DNA of 64,000 nucleotides, taken from NCBI GenBank assembly GCA_949825045.1, contig OX463822.1, forward strand, positions 34,536,703-34,600,702. The letters run 5' to 3'. The stretch comes from Argyresthia goedartella. Lineage: Eukaryota; Arthropoda; Insecta; Lepidoptera; Argyresthiidae. Position 1 is the first letter of the stretch. Every line of letters begins with the position of its first letter. Positions 43,549 to 53,261 of the stretch are shown here, piece after piece. Under the pieces are notes generated by a model, which saw nothing but the letters and a program-made list of their open reading frames with translations, did not search any database and was not told the DNA's origin. The position numbers and the translations under genes are program-made.

Positions 43549-43725
43549 ACGGCAAAATACTGCGGTAGCTTAGGTGAAGGGTAAAGGTGGTGAGCGAAGC
43601 GAAGCCTCCTTTATCCTTCGTATTAGGTTGAACATGTAAGAACAACAAAAATACTTAAAACATAAAAAGTGTTTTTGCTGTGAAAATCAGTATTTTTGAT
43701 GTGCGATTAAATACATGCCTTTTTA
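43549..43725. mobile_element. MITE fragment (family of 51717-51945)
   Basis: AAATACTGCGGTAGCTTAGG, GTGAGCGAAGCGAAGCCTCC and the right end ATTTTTGATGTGCGATTAAA are present. The left end is missing. Confidence 0.8.
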
Positions 43726-45392
43726 TGAGCCCTAGTAGCCGAAGCTAAGGCGATTTCGAACATAAATACTACAAACAATGCCTTTTTGTAAAAAGCCCAT
43801 AGTAAAAAATAACCTCAAAATGCGATTTTTGAAAATTCATAACAAAAAAACCCTAGTTTCCGACAATTGAGACTTAGGGGGGGAGGTCCCCTCGCCCCCT
43901 CTTCCCCCCTCACCCTCCCTTCCCCTATATTCAGGTGTCCGTGGTCAAGACCTTTACCTTTGCCGTTTTTGTAACGTTAGATGAGATGAGCGTTTCTTTT
44001 TTTTTGTCCACAACACACTTTAGGCATGTCCTGTGAGTTTTAAGATGAAATAGCTCTAGTCCGATAAATAAATCGCGGTTATTGGTTTGCTAAGGAGTAC
44101 ATGTACTTATTAATTTCGCAGAAAACATTTAACCAAATCATAAATACATAGTAGTTATTGAAATACAAAACATCGAAAAACTATTTGTATGAAAATACGT
44201 ATGTCCCATACTACCAATCCGTTCATTCAAACTCGATGATTTCAATTATTTTCCATGGAACCATACCGAAATTTTACTTTCATATCGTATTACGAGGTAT
44301 TAAGCTCCAAACTACACTGCCGTTTTAGTAAATCGTTCATAAAATTGAGAGAAAACTTAATTTTAAACTTCTCCCAACAATAGTTTCAAACCTGTGTTCC
44401 AGTTTTTGTTACCTATTCTAGAGTTCAAACGTGAAATAACTATGATTTATCTGAACTAATTTGAATATGAAAACACTGTAGAGTGTTATTCAACGCCGTC
44501 ATTTTTAATTTCGGTGCCATTGCCGTTCCCAAAAAACGAACGAAGAGAGGTATTCAAGTTGGTTTCTGCAAGATTTCCAATTTTGTAACCGCTGTTTTAA
44601 GGTATGTTAGTTGACTATATTTCTGTTTATTTCTATCATTTCACTTAATTAATAACTACTCATAACGTAGTTAGTAGCCAAGGTAAAGGCGTGGTTGTAT
44701 TTTAATTATCACAATCTTATTTTGAAAAGCTGGCGACGTAATTAGTTACCGTCTTTTTTGTTACTTTGGCGTGGCGTGATCCCGGAAATGCGTTTGCATT
44801 CCGCAGGTCTCGAAAATGCCCGCTTACTCTGGTAGAAAAGATGAGAAGTTATCGGGAGAGGCTGAAAGAATAACCGGAAAAATTTAAACGAATAAGAAAA
44901 AATATGGAAAATATAAAGAAATATAAAAAAAAAATGGAAATGACAGAACAAGAAAAACTGTGATACGAAAACAATGAAGAGAATATAAATATTTTATTTA
45001 TTTAAAGTTGGTAATGTTACCTAAGTATGATTAACATATATATAATAAATGACGATTCCGATTACTTTTAATATTTTGTATTTCATTATTCAAGGCATGT
45101 AGGTTTCCAACTATTCAAGGGTATTACACTTATTTTCAGCCATTACAGAAAATATAAACAGACATTTTCTAGCATTTAGTGCTAGCTTACGGTATCGTCT
45201 TTGTTGACTTTTTTGTGTTCATATAGACATGGCCTTATATTTTATATTTTGATACCAATTCCATCTTTTTATTACAGTCCCAAGAATTTCCTATTCTACA
45301 GGGTGGCGCAATAGAACGTGCATATTGTGTCATCTTTTTGCGCGGGGTAAACAGTGCGCGGGCGGGGGGAGCCTATCGTGGTTGGATAGTGG
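43726..45392. other. Intergenic sequence between DDX10 and ZC4H2
   Basis: Holds a purine/pyrimidine-biased stretch at 43870-43930 (GGGGGGGAGG then CCCCTC runs) and AT-rich DNA. Short frames near 44740-44950 show no recognisable product. Confidence 0.4.
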
Positions 45393-45452
45393 CACTCGTG
45401 GAGTTAAAACTCCACGAGTGACTCATGGTTACTTTAGTAACCATGAGTCACT
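45393..45452. repeat. Two overlapping perfect hairpins with 2-nt loops
   Basis: First hairpin: CACTCGTGGAGTT, AA, then the reverse complement (45393-45420). Second: AGTGACTCATGGTTACT, TT, then the reverse complement (45417-45452). They share four bases (AGTG, 45417-45420), so they cannot both form fully in one strand. Confidence 0.97.
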
Positions 45453-45561
45453 TCGACGGGAAGCGTCGCGCTTTTTGTGTTCGCACGTTTTACGAGAACG
45501 GTCGTTCATACATCTCTACAACGCGAATGTATTGTTCTGAATATGGATTAACTAACACACA

Positions 45562-45775
45562 TTAATGAATGCTTTGCCTCTGTCCAACCCGGTACTTACT
45601 ACTTTAAGCAGTTCAATGACAGCGTCTTCCGTGGACCTCCCGTGGCGAAAACCGAATTGGCGATCTTCCAGAATGCTGCGACTCGCGAGGTACTCTACGA
45701 TACGTCTATTCATAATTTTTCCAGGATTTTGGACACAGTACTCAACAATGAGATTGGGCGATAGTTGCAGCTATG
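45562..45775 (-). pseudogene. LINE reverse transcriptase fragment
   Basis: Minus-strand frame reads NYRPISLLSTVSKILEKLMN, RRIVEYLASRSILEDRQFGF, RHGRSTEDAVIELLKVVS and DRGKAF, the fingers/early palm of a non-LTR reverse transcriptase. It is well preserved but only 70 codons long, cut on both sides. Confidence 0.85.
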
Positions 45776-46320
45776 ACAATCGAAATATGCACGAAAAGTC
45801 AAGGTCAAGGCCAATGACCTCGAGGTCATTTAATCGAACGCAAAAAATGGCAAAACTGATAATTTTCTGCGAAATATACACGAAAGGTCAAGTTCAAGGT
45901 CAAGATCAATGACTTCGAGGTCAATGAACTTTGCACGACATCGCGATGGACTTTAGAAAGACGGCCGTTTCAGATGCTTTTGCTGATTTTTTCTATGCTT
46001 TATTAGTAGATTTAGTAATAGAGTTGCCTGCGCCCCTCCGCACCTCCGGCTCTTAAAAACACTCTTAAGTCTAGCCACAACACTGCCTAGGAAGGACTGC
46101 CTAGGAAGTGGGGTTACTTGATTCGGATTTTCTGTTCCGAAACGGGAAAACTGAGAATTTTCTGCGAAATATATACGAAAGGTCAAGGTCTCGAGGTCAT
46201 ATAATCGAACGCAAAAAATGGCAAAACTGATATTTTTCTGCGAAATATACACGAAAGGTCAAGTTCAAGGTCAAGATCAATGGCCACGAGATCAATGAAC
46301 GTTGAACGACATCTAAAGTT
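45776..46320. repeat. Two direct copies of an AGGTCA-rich unit
   Basis: A unit containing AATCGAACGCAAAAAATGGC, AAACTGATA, TTTTCTGCGAAATATACACG and AAAGGTCAAGTTCAAGGTCA occurs at about 45832-45945 and again at 46201-46315. Between the copies lies the left end of the MITE. AGGTCA-type half sites are spaced 6 bp apart within each unit. Confidence 0.8.
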
Positions 46321-46513
46321 AACATTCGTCGTTTCCCCACCCTAATACTCCCACATCCCTAAGTTCCCGAATGCTTGAACTGGCTATTTAAAAACAAACT
46401 CAAAAACTAATTATTTCCGACGGTTTGCTTATTTTGAAATCTTGTATAAATCAACTAATGAAGCATAGAAAAAATCAGCAAAAGCATCTGAAACGGCCGT
46501 CTTTCTAAAGTCC
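45948..46513. mobile_element. 566-bp MITE with about 60-bp inverted ends
   Basis: GGACTTTAGAAAGACGGCCG begins both ends (45948 plus, 46513 minus) and the match continues through GATGCTTTTGCTGATTTTTT to CTATGCTT(T/C)ATTAGT with about one difference. No coding capacity. The interior carries one AGGTCA-rich unit. Fragments of the family lie at 25425-25610 and 42988-43195. Confidence 0.9.
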
Positions 46514-46706
46514 TTCCCACCAATCAACAATAATATTTTTTGACATCGATTTTTTGTTTACATATTTACATCCTTCATCAATCAGAACTTCCCATCACTA
46601 GTAAAAAATCTTGCGCGGTGTGGGTGCTGTTGACTGCTGTTTGCCTTTTGCATTTTTGATTTTTTTTCGAATAAAATAGTTTTGTGAGCCTGTATACCAT
46701 CAAGAG
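46514..46706 (+). promoter_or_regulatory. ZC4H2: Presumed promoter/5' leader of ZC4H2
   Basis: Only 193 bp separate the MITE from the ZC4H2 start codon, so the transcription start is either in this short stretch or near the MITE end. GCGCGGTGTGGGTGCTGTTG (46613-46632) is the only GC-rich part. Confidence 0.3.
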
Positions 46707-46765
46707 ATGACCGCTGAGAACGAACGCGAGATATACCACAAATTAGAAGCCATGAAAGAGATCAG
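46707..46765 (+). CDS. ZC4H2: ZC4H2 exon 1
   Basis: ATG at 46707 opens MTAENEREIYHKLEAMKEI, ending in phase 2 at GTGATT, a weaker donor than the others. Confidence 0.88.
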
Positions 46766-49700
46766 GTGATTCATATTTGCCTAGAAAACAGTAATCCCTC
46801 GCACCTGTGGACTCGGATCAATAACCACTTGACTCCTCTGCGATCTATCTTGCTAAACCCCTTTTATTACCCTGCTTAGCACAAATCCAATATCATTGCA
46901 TTATACCCCCATTGTCATTCCTATTCTAAGAAATGAAATACAATAATTAACCATACCAACCATCATTACATCTTCCCTACAACTTCACAAAACTAAATAA
47001 TCTGCTAAGACGACCTAGAGACCGCATCTCACCATAACGAAATTACTACAATCCTTCGATGATGATGAGGTAAGCAACTAATCAATGCCAATTCAACCTT
47101 TCCCTACATGAAGATGTGTGGCAACTTACAAAATTGGGTGACCATCTGCCTCCTCTTCACACACCTATTATGTGCCTGTTTACTGATGACAGATTTAATG
47201 TTCTGTTTGGCTTAAGCTAAACAAAAGTTGCTCAAGCTGCCTCATCTGTCACAAACATACAAACATAAGCCTTAATAAATAATCAATGTTGGTTGTGGTT
47301 TGCAGAAATAAAACAATTACCCTGGAGCGTCTGAAGCGCAGCATCGTGAGCGAGGTGCGCTCCGGTGACCAAGAGGGCCGCTGCCTGCAGCAGTATAAGC
47401 GCGAGATGGAAATGCTGCAGCAGGAGAAAATGTCCCATGTAGAGGAGCTGAGGCAGATACATGCTGATATCAATGCGGTATGGTATCTTAACTCAGAATA
47501 CTTACTATACATTACTACTAATATATGAAATACCTACAATAAAAAGCCTCTATTTCCAAACTGATATATTTACAATTAATTACATTTTATTTTGACTAAA
47601 ACACATGCATTAAGTTTTATTTAAGGTATGTAGGTTCATAAAATTATCTTTTTTTGGCCCTTAACTAAAAAATATAATTAAATCATCTGTATCACAATTA
47701 TTATAAATACACCTCTTCTTTCAATTACATTACATTACATAACATGCAAAGGTTGATTTATTTAATTTAGATTTATAATATAATTTGTTGGAGTGTCTCT
47801 TGACAGAGGCCTCCTCTACATGTCCTGGCAACACTACAAAATGTCTCTAATTTCGGAGTAGCTCTTGGCATTGGCCTCCTCTAATGCTTTCCACTGTTTT
47901 CTATCACGAGCTACCCTTCTCCAGTTTGTTCCTGTTGTCAGCTTTAGGTTATCTTACCATCTCATTAGTTGTTCACCACCACTTCTTTTGCCATCCCTGG
48001 GGTACCACTTAGTCACTTACTTACTCGACTTTCCTTGAGGGTTGCATATCATATGGCCTGTCCATCTCCATTTTTGTTGGTCTATTCTGCCTAGTATGTT
48101 GGTAAGTCTGGTTTTGACTCTTGAGGTCAATGTTTCTTATTTTGTCCTGTTTATTATTCCTTATTTTATCCTGGTGCTTTGTCCCTGTTATGCTACTCTC
48201 CATTGCTCTTTGGCATATAGCAAGTTTTTCTCTCAGGGTTTTCGTAAGAGCCCATGTCCCGCACGCATCCTCCCATATCACCGAAAAACCAAACTGAAAG
48301 AGAGATAAATACAAGGATTGCCAAGGGATAGAGAAAATTCTGGTCTCTGTAGGAAATAATGAAGTCAAAAGATCTGGGTATGTCAATAGTCAATAGTCAA
48401 TAGTCAAAGTACTTTATTACTGTAGATATTTACATATACTTAGCAAACATCATTTTTTGCCTCTTCTCTACATTGGACCACTGTGGGAGAAGAAGGGCGT
48501 AGAAACTCCCACAGATTTATTTTTAGATCTCTTTTAAAAATAGGTTGTGCTTAACTAATACAAATATGAAAAATTTAATTGTTATGATTAATAAGCAGGA
48601 ATAAATAATTACAAAATTATTAACAGCAAGGTCTGTGTTGAGCCAGATTAACCCCATACAGTCCTGTCATTTAAGTAATCTTGAACATTGTAATATCCCT
48701 TGGCACTGAAAAGAAAAACCTTTAACACATGTGCTATAGGTTTGACCTAGATAGGTGTATTCTTTGACATATTCCAAGGTTTCCTTGTTAACCATTATAT
48801 TTATTTTAGTATAGTCTGTCTTCCCAGAGTTCATTTTCAGGCCAGCTATATTCTTCTCACTTTTGTCGCTTAGCTTTTGGATATTTTTTTCTAGGGCTTT
48901 CTTCAAATAGGACTGGATTGTCAGCAAATCTCAGGTGGTTTAAGTTCCTTCTGTTGATGTAAAGGCCTTAGTCATCCCAAGCAAGCTGGCAAATATGTTT
49001 TCGAGAACTGCAGAGAACATTTTTGGAGATAGCGGGTCACCTTGCCTCACCCCTCTTTCTGTGTAGATCCCTCTTTTCCCAGTGTTTCTACTTGGATTCT
49101 GTTCTGACTGTTGGACTTGATTATTTTGGTGTATATTGGTGGTATGCCTTGCTGTTCTAATATTCTCCAGATCAATTTGTGACATTTACTATCAAAAGCC
49201 TTGGCATAATCAATGAAGTGACATAAACAGTCTTGTTATATTAGTTATTTTTTTAAAGTTTTTAATCTGTTTTACTGTATGACTGTGGTGACTGGCCGCG
49301 AGCAAACTTGGAGTGGAGCTGCAGGTGTGGGACATCGTGTGGGGGGCGCGCGTGGGCCCCGTATAGGGCAAGCTCGCCGCGCGACAAGGGCGCCGCGTCA
49401 CTCGTGACAAGCTGCTGAGCGCCGCAGAGCCACCACTGGAGGAATGGACCTACCGCTGCCCGGCCCGCCGCACAAGTTCTGAAAGAACGGCTGACTAAAA
49501 CCAATAGGCAGCTATTTGGCCGAGCTAGCGAGATCGGGTTGAAACTACTTCAATGGAAGTTTGTGTGCCATTGTGTGTGTGATGGCAAAGTATGTAAATT
49601 TAACCCCTTAATGCATGGCCTGACCCAATTTGTGTACCTGTGTGACCTGGTATTTGTGGTTAAACAGTTTTCTGTTCTTGTTGCAGTACTGAGTGAGCTG

Positions 49701-52670
49701 TTTTTCTAGCATATCATAATTTTGTGTCACATTTATTGTATTATTTGCAACTAGTTTTCCATTTCCTGGAGGTTTATTGTGTCCAGTAGAACAGTTTTTT
49801 GTTGTTGATGATTAGTGAAACTGTGGTCTTTTATGTGTTTGCGCGATGTTTTTATGGAAGATTTGTTTATAGACCACTGTACCATTTGATGGTTTATATT
49901 GAAGTTCAGGTTTGTTATGACAGCAATATCAGTAAAGGGTTTTAGGTTGGCTGCTTATTATATAGTCAATCTCATTTTTGTAAAAATCATCTGGGGATAA
50001 CCAAAGAGGGAATTAAGTACTTCTCTTGCCATGTTCATATTCCCCAAGCACGTATTCTTCATTCTCTTGTTTTACACCTATTTGAGCATTCAAGTCACCC
50101 ATTAGTATTACATTCTTGTCGGAGTTACTTTTAATTGTTTGAGATAGTTCTTTGTAGAATACCAGTTTGACAGATTTGTTTGTTTGTTCCTTTGACGCAC
50201 AGGCTTGTATGATCGACCATGTTTTCTTGTAACCGGGTAGTCTGATGTTAAGTATTGCTATCCTATCAGAAATTCCTATAAGTACTTGAATGTATTGTTT
50301 CAGCGATTGCTTAATTAAAAAGGCCTCTCCTCTCTGACCTGCTATTTCACCCTTGTGGTGTAATATGTAGTAAGCATGCTCTTCTATACGTTCGCCAATT
50401 CTTCTCATCTTTATGCCTAAGACATCATACTTTAGGTTTCCAGTTCCAGCAGACTTGAGGACTATGTTGAATCTTTCATGTTTCTTTGTTGGTCGGACTC
50501 TCCCGCGGGGACCATCCGTATTGGGCGACTGTTTTTACTTTGTTTGTTATCTTTTTGTTGTTATATTCTTCCGGTAGTTATTTGTTTTGATTTAGTTTCT
50601 GTAGGTATGTATTTTTTTCTGGGAGTTACATTCCTACTACCATGTAACTTTTGATATCTTATTATGGAAATACTCAATGAATATATGAATATAATAAGTT
50701 TTAAGTTGTTAGGTTGTTTGGTGGCCAAGAGGAGGCAAAGATCAGTCAGCAGACCACCTGCCAGATGGTCAGATGAAATAGTGAGGATATCAAAAAAACA
50801 ATGGCAGCGGGTTGCACAAGAACATGTTGAATGGTGTGTTCATGAGGAGGCCTATATTTAACAGTGAGTTCCCTGACAGGCAAGAAGGTTCAATATCTCG
50901 GTATTGACTGGAATAGTCGCTCTACGGGATGGGCCACCCACTTGTGTTCAAATGGGGTTTCGATTCAACCTCGACATTTATCTGTCTATAGTCTGTATGC
51001 ATATACGACGACGACCGAAGACGATCGACGATCCGAATGGCCGAGTCGGCAGTGACCCTGCCTACGAAGCCAAGGGTCCCGGGTTCGAGCCCCGGTGGGG
51101 GCAAATACTTGTTTGATGAGAACAGATGTTTGTACCCTAGTCATGGTTGTTTATCTATCTATGTATAATATTTATCTATATAAGTATGTGTATCGTTGTC
51201 TAGTACCCAAGATACAGGGAATCCTAGTTTAGGGCTAGATCAATGTGTGTAAATAGTGTCCAAGGTATTATTATTATTATATCCAAGTGAAATTTGTTTT
51301 TGTTGTTAATAACTGTGACTGATTTCACAACCTGCTGTCATACTTTCAACATTGGTTCATTTAAGACATAGTCACTATCCCAATTTGTAAAATGATTGAA
51401 ACTATTGTTTTGAAGAATACTATTGAACCATTTAGTGCAGTATAGGTAGAATGCCAGCATTTACTTAGAGTTTATGAGGCCACCAACTGTTCCGAAAGAG
51501 TATTTATTTGTTTAAACTATCTAATGTTAGCAGCAGACATGCATACATTTGTTCCCACTCCATTGTGTTTATTTTTGTATTTGATGAGGGGCATCTGAAT
51601 CTTGTGAGTGTAACTATTGGTTTTTAGAATCAATTGTGGGTGGGACTGATCACTTTTCGTTGTAATTTTGGTAACTGTGTGGCTGCATAAACTTTTAATG
51701 AAGTAATTAGGAATGGGAAATATTAAACTGCACATCAAAAATACTGATTTGCACAGCAAATATCAGGGAAATATACTGCGGTAGCTTAGGTGAAGAGTAA
51801 AGGGGGTGAGCGAAGCGAAGCCCCCTTTATCCTTCGTTTTAGGTTGAACATGGTAGAACAGCAAAAATTCTTAAAACATAAAAAGTGTTTTTGCTGATCC
51901 TTTTTTGCTGTGAAAATCGGTATTTTTGATGTGCGATTAAATACTAGACTAGCCATTCGGAAATGAAGTAGGTACCTGATAATTTAATTTATTGTGAGCA
52001 CGTCTAGATCTAGAGAGCCTGGCGCCACTTTTGTTCTGAGTTTCATCCTTAAACCCCGACTGCGATCATACTTTTTAGAGCCCGTCAAAAATATAGAGCC
52101 CAGATGAAGAGCTCATCCTTCTCCCATCTTCCATTCGCAGATGGAGACAGTAATCAAACAGACCGAGGACAGCATGACGCGCAAGCTGTCCAACGCTTCC
52201 CGGCTGCACGAGGACTACCGGCCGCTGAAGGCCGAGGTGGACCTGCTGCGGAGACAGTGCCTCGGCCTTGACCGGCTACCCGATCTGCACGAGGAGGAGG
52301 GCAGCCCTATTACACCCGAGTGAGTTTGTCCATCATATCTGATAGTTATAACAACCCTGAGCAGAGGCTCTCAGTACAGATGCTCTGCAGGTCTAGTCTG
52401 TTTCTCTGTCACTGATAGTTTTGTCATATTATGTGTGTAACATGGTGAGACAGTCCTGTCCTCCCTGTGCACTACCAAGACCATACCTACCAGGAGGAAA
52501 TGAAATGCTTCAATTCCTCCTGGACGTGGTGGCATAAGTCAGTCTCTCCGCCGCAGCCGCTTCCCGCCGCTGGCGACGCCTGCGCTGGCGACGGGCGGCG
52601 CGCGCTCGACGGTGCCGTTCCTGCCGCCCGCGCCGCGCAAGCCGCCGCCGCCGCCGCCGCCTGCCTTCAG
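46707..52670 (+). CDS. ZC4H2: ZC4H2 zinc-finger protein, exons 1-4, partial
   Basis: ZC4H2 is a conserved animal protein with an N-terminal coiled coil and a C-terminal C4H2 zinc finger. In vertebrates it is linked to ubiquitin ligase partners and motor-neuron development (family knowledge). Exons 46707-46765, 47306-47477, 52141-52319 and 52557-52670 join with matching phases (2,0,2,2). Diagnostic blocks: REIYHKLEAMKEIRNKTITL, REMEMLQQEKMSHVEELRQI then HADINAMETVIKQTEDSM, SRLHEDYRPLKAEVDLLRR, LGLDRLPDLHEEE and a Pro-rich stretch ending KPPPPPPPAF. The finger expected next (P-rich, then C..C and CPLC) was not found up to 64000. Intron 4 is therefore at least 11 kb, filled by satellite and retroelements. 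Confidence 0.95.
46766..47305. other. ZC4H2 intron 1
   Basis: No repeat or gene recognised. Ordinary AT-rich intron. Confidence 0.6.
47306..47477 (+). CDS. ZC4H2: ZC4H2 exon 2
   Basis: 172 nt. First base completes Arg. Coiled-coil sequence NKTITLERLKRSIVSEV to HADINA, phase 0 at GTATGG. Confidence 0.95.
48382..48702 (-). mobile_element. LINE 3' end copy with (TAGTCAA)n tail, inserted in the RTE
   Basis: Minus-strand copy of the segment at 19785-20118, with CAATAGTCAATAGTCAAAGT at the tail side, AAATAGGTTGTGCTTAACTA inside, and GTATGGGG... (minus) near 48655. It separates the RTE thumb from its C-terminal end. Confidence 0.88.
49260..49620 (+). pseudogene. GC-rich insert, possible LINE ORF1 fragment
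   Basis: A GC-rich block foreign to the AT-rich RTE around it. On the plus strand a frame reads EEWTYRCPARRTSSERT and then LTKTNRQLFGRASEIGLKLL followed by QWKFV...DGKV. The pattern LT..NR.LF......W+FV...GKV resembles the C-terminal end of PHD-finger ORF1 proteins of some insect LINEs. Stops and the lack of an ORF2 make it a fragment. Function not assigned. Confidence 0.3.
50451..51029. other. ZC4H2 intron 3, remains of RTE 5' part and unassigned DNA
   Basis: 50710-50850 plus strand has KRRQRSVSRPPARWSDEIVR and KQWQRVAQEHVEW, the end of an RTE-type reverse transcriptase (RP..RW.D.......W...A.....W). This is therefore a separate C-terminal fragment of another RTE in opposite orientation, with its stop near 50862. 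Confidence 0.6.
51030..51290 (+). mobile_element. tRNA-derived SINE
   Basis: Head with box A-like ATGGCCGAGTCGGCAGTGAC and box B GGGTCCCGGGTTCGAGCCCC, then the body GTTTGATGAGAACAGATGTT, GTATCGTTGTCTAGTACCCA and a (TTA)n end at 51268-51282. Same SINE class as the tail at 16330. Confidence 0.85.
51291..51716. other. ZC4H2 intron 3, unassigned
   Basis: AT-rich. No frame or repeat border. Confidence 0.5.
51717..51945. mobile_element. 229-bp MITE, best-preserved copy
   Basis: Inverted ends of about 40 bp: ATTAAACTGCACATCAAAAA at left and (minus) ATTTAATCGCACATCAAAAA at right, each continuing ATAC(T/C)GATTT(G/T)CACAGCAAA. The core contains GGGTGAGCGAAGCGAAGCCC and folds on itself. Other copies: 32533-32785 and 43549-43725. 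Confidence 0.9.
52141..52319 (+). CDS. ZC4H2: ZC4H2 exon 3
   Basis: 179 nt after a CATTCGCAG acceptor. Encodes METVIKQTEDSMTRKLSNAS to EEEGSPITP, phase 2 at GTGAGT. Confidence 0.95.
52557..52670 (+). CDS. ZC4H2: ZC4H2 exon 4, Pro-rich
   Basis: 114 nt after CCGCCGCAG. Encodes RFPPLATPALATGGARSTVP and KPPPPPPPAF, phase 2 at GTCTAT. A (CCG)n run codes for the proline tract. The acceptor was chosen because it alone keeps phase with exon 3 and gives an open frame to the donor. Confidence 0.8.
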
Positions 52671-53261
52671 GTCTATACCACAAGATTACATTACCGTCTC
52701 CCTCAGGTTTGATTTATGTTACATCTTTTTTGTTTGTCACCTTCCTGTGCCTTTCTCAACAAAACCCTTTAAACCTATGGCAACCCTCCGCTGTGCAGGT
52801 TGATCGTCAGCTCTCCATACCATTTCCTGTTTTCCTCTCCCTAGGCCGCTTTTATAACTTCCGACAGTGGGTTTGATCTCACAATCTAACACTTTGTGAT
52901 TTTTGAGTCATATGTCAGATGATGGTGGTAGTTATTTCGCGTAAATCATATTCGCCATATATTCCTGTTCTTCCTTAGTTTTATGATTTTTTGCTTGGTT
53001 TTTCATGCATGAACTGCATGATACATCTTTAATACGTATTTTCTTTAAGCATTGATATTTATAATTTTCGATAAACTATGTTTCATCATTACTTTTATTT
53101 AAGTTACAAAGATAGGTACATATTTATGTAATTATTGGCAGTTCTTGTCTGTCCCGTTGTTTATTCAGGCAATTTCATAAATATAGCCAGGAAAACCCGT
53201 GCAGTAAAGAGCAGGTTTTGTGTGTGTCGAGGATCGAAGACTCCAAGTATCGCCTTCGGAC
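52671..53261. other. Start of ZC4H2 intron 4
   Basis: No further exon seen. The sequence after 52800 is AT-rich. The expected zinc-finger codons are absent. Confidence 0.5.

Larger units (their letters stand above)
47860..50450 (-). pseudogene. RTE-type LINE, broken, in ZC4H2 intron 3
   Basis: Minus-strand blocks in order: an endonuclease part (RRIGERIEEHAYYILHHKGE, QSLKQYIQVLIGI, VILMGDLNAQIGVKQENEEY, 50408-50013) and KNEIDYIISSQPK. After a gap the polymerase follows: CHFIDYAKAFDSKCHKLIWR, RGVRQGDPLSPKMFSAVLEN (49090-49020) and NEETLEYVKEYTYLGQ-type thumb (48760). Then comes the C-terminal end CGTWALTKTLREKLAICQRA (48280). The endonuclease-polymerase linker and RT fingers are absent. In their place is the insert at about 49260-49620. 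A LINE 3' copy is inserted at 48382-48702. Confidence 0.85.

Noticed and set aside
51030..51110. tRNA-like sequence with box A and box B
   Set aside because: The head is followed by the body and tail of a lepidopteran SINE, so it is a retroposon rather than a tRNA gene.
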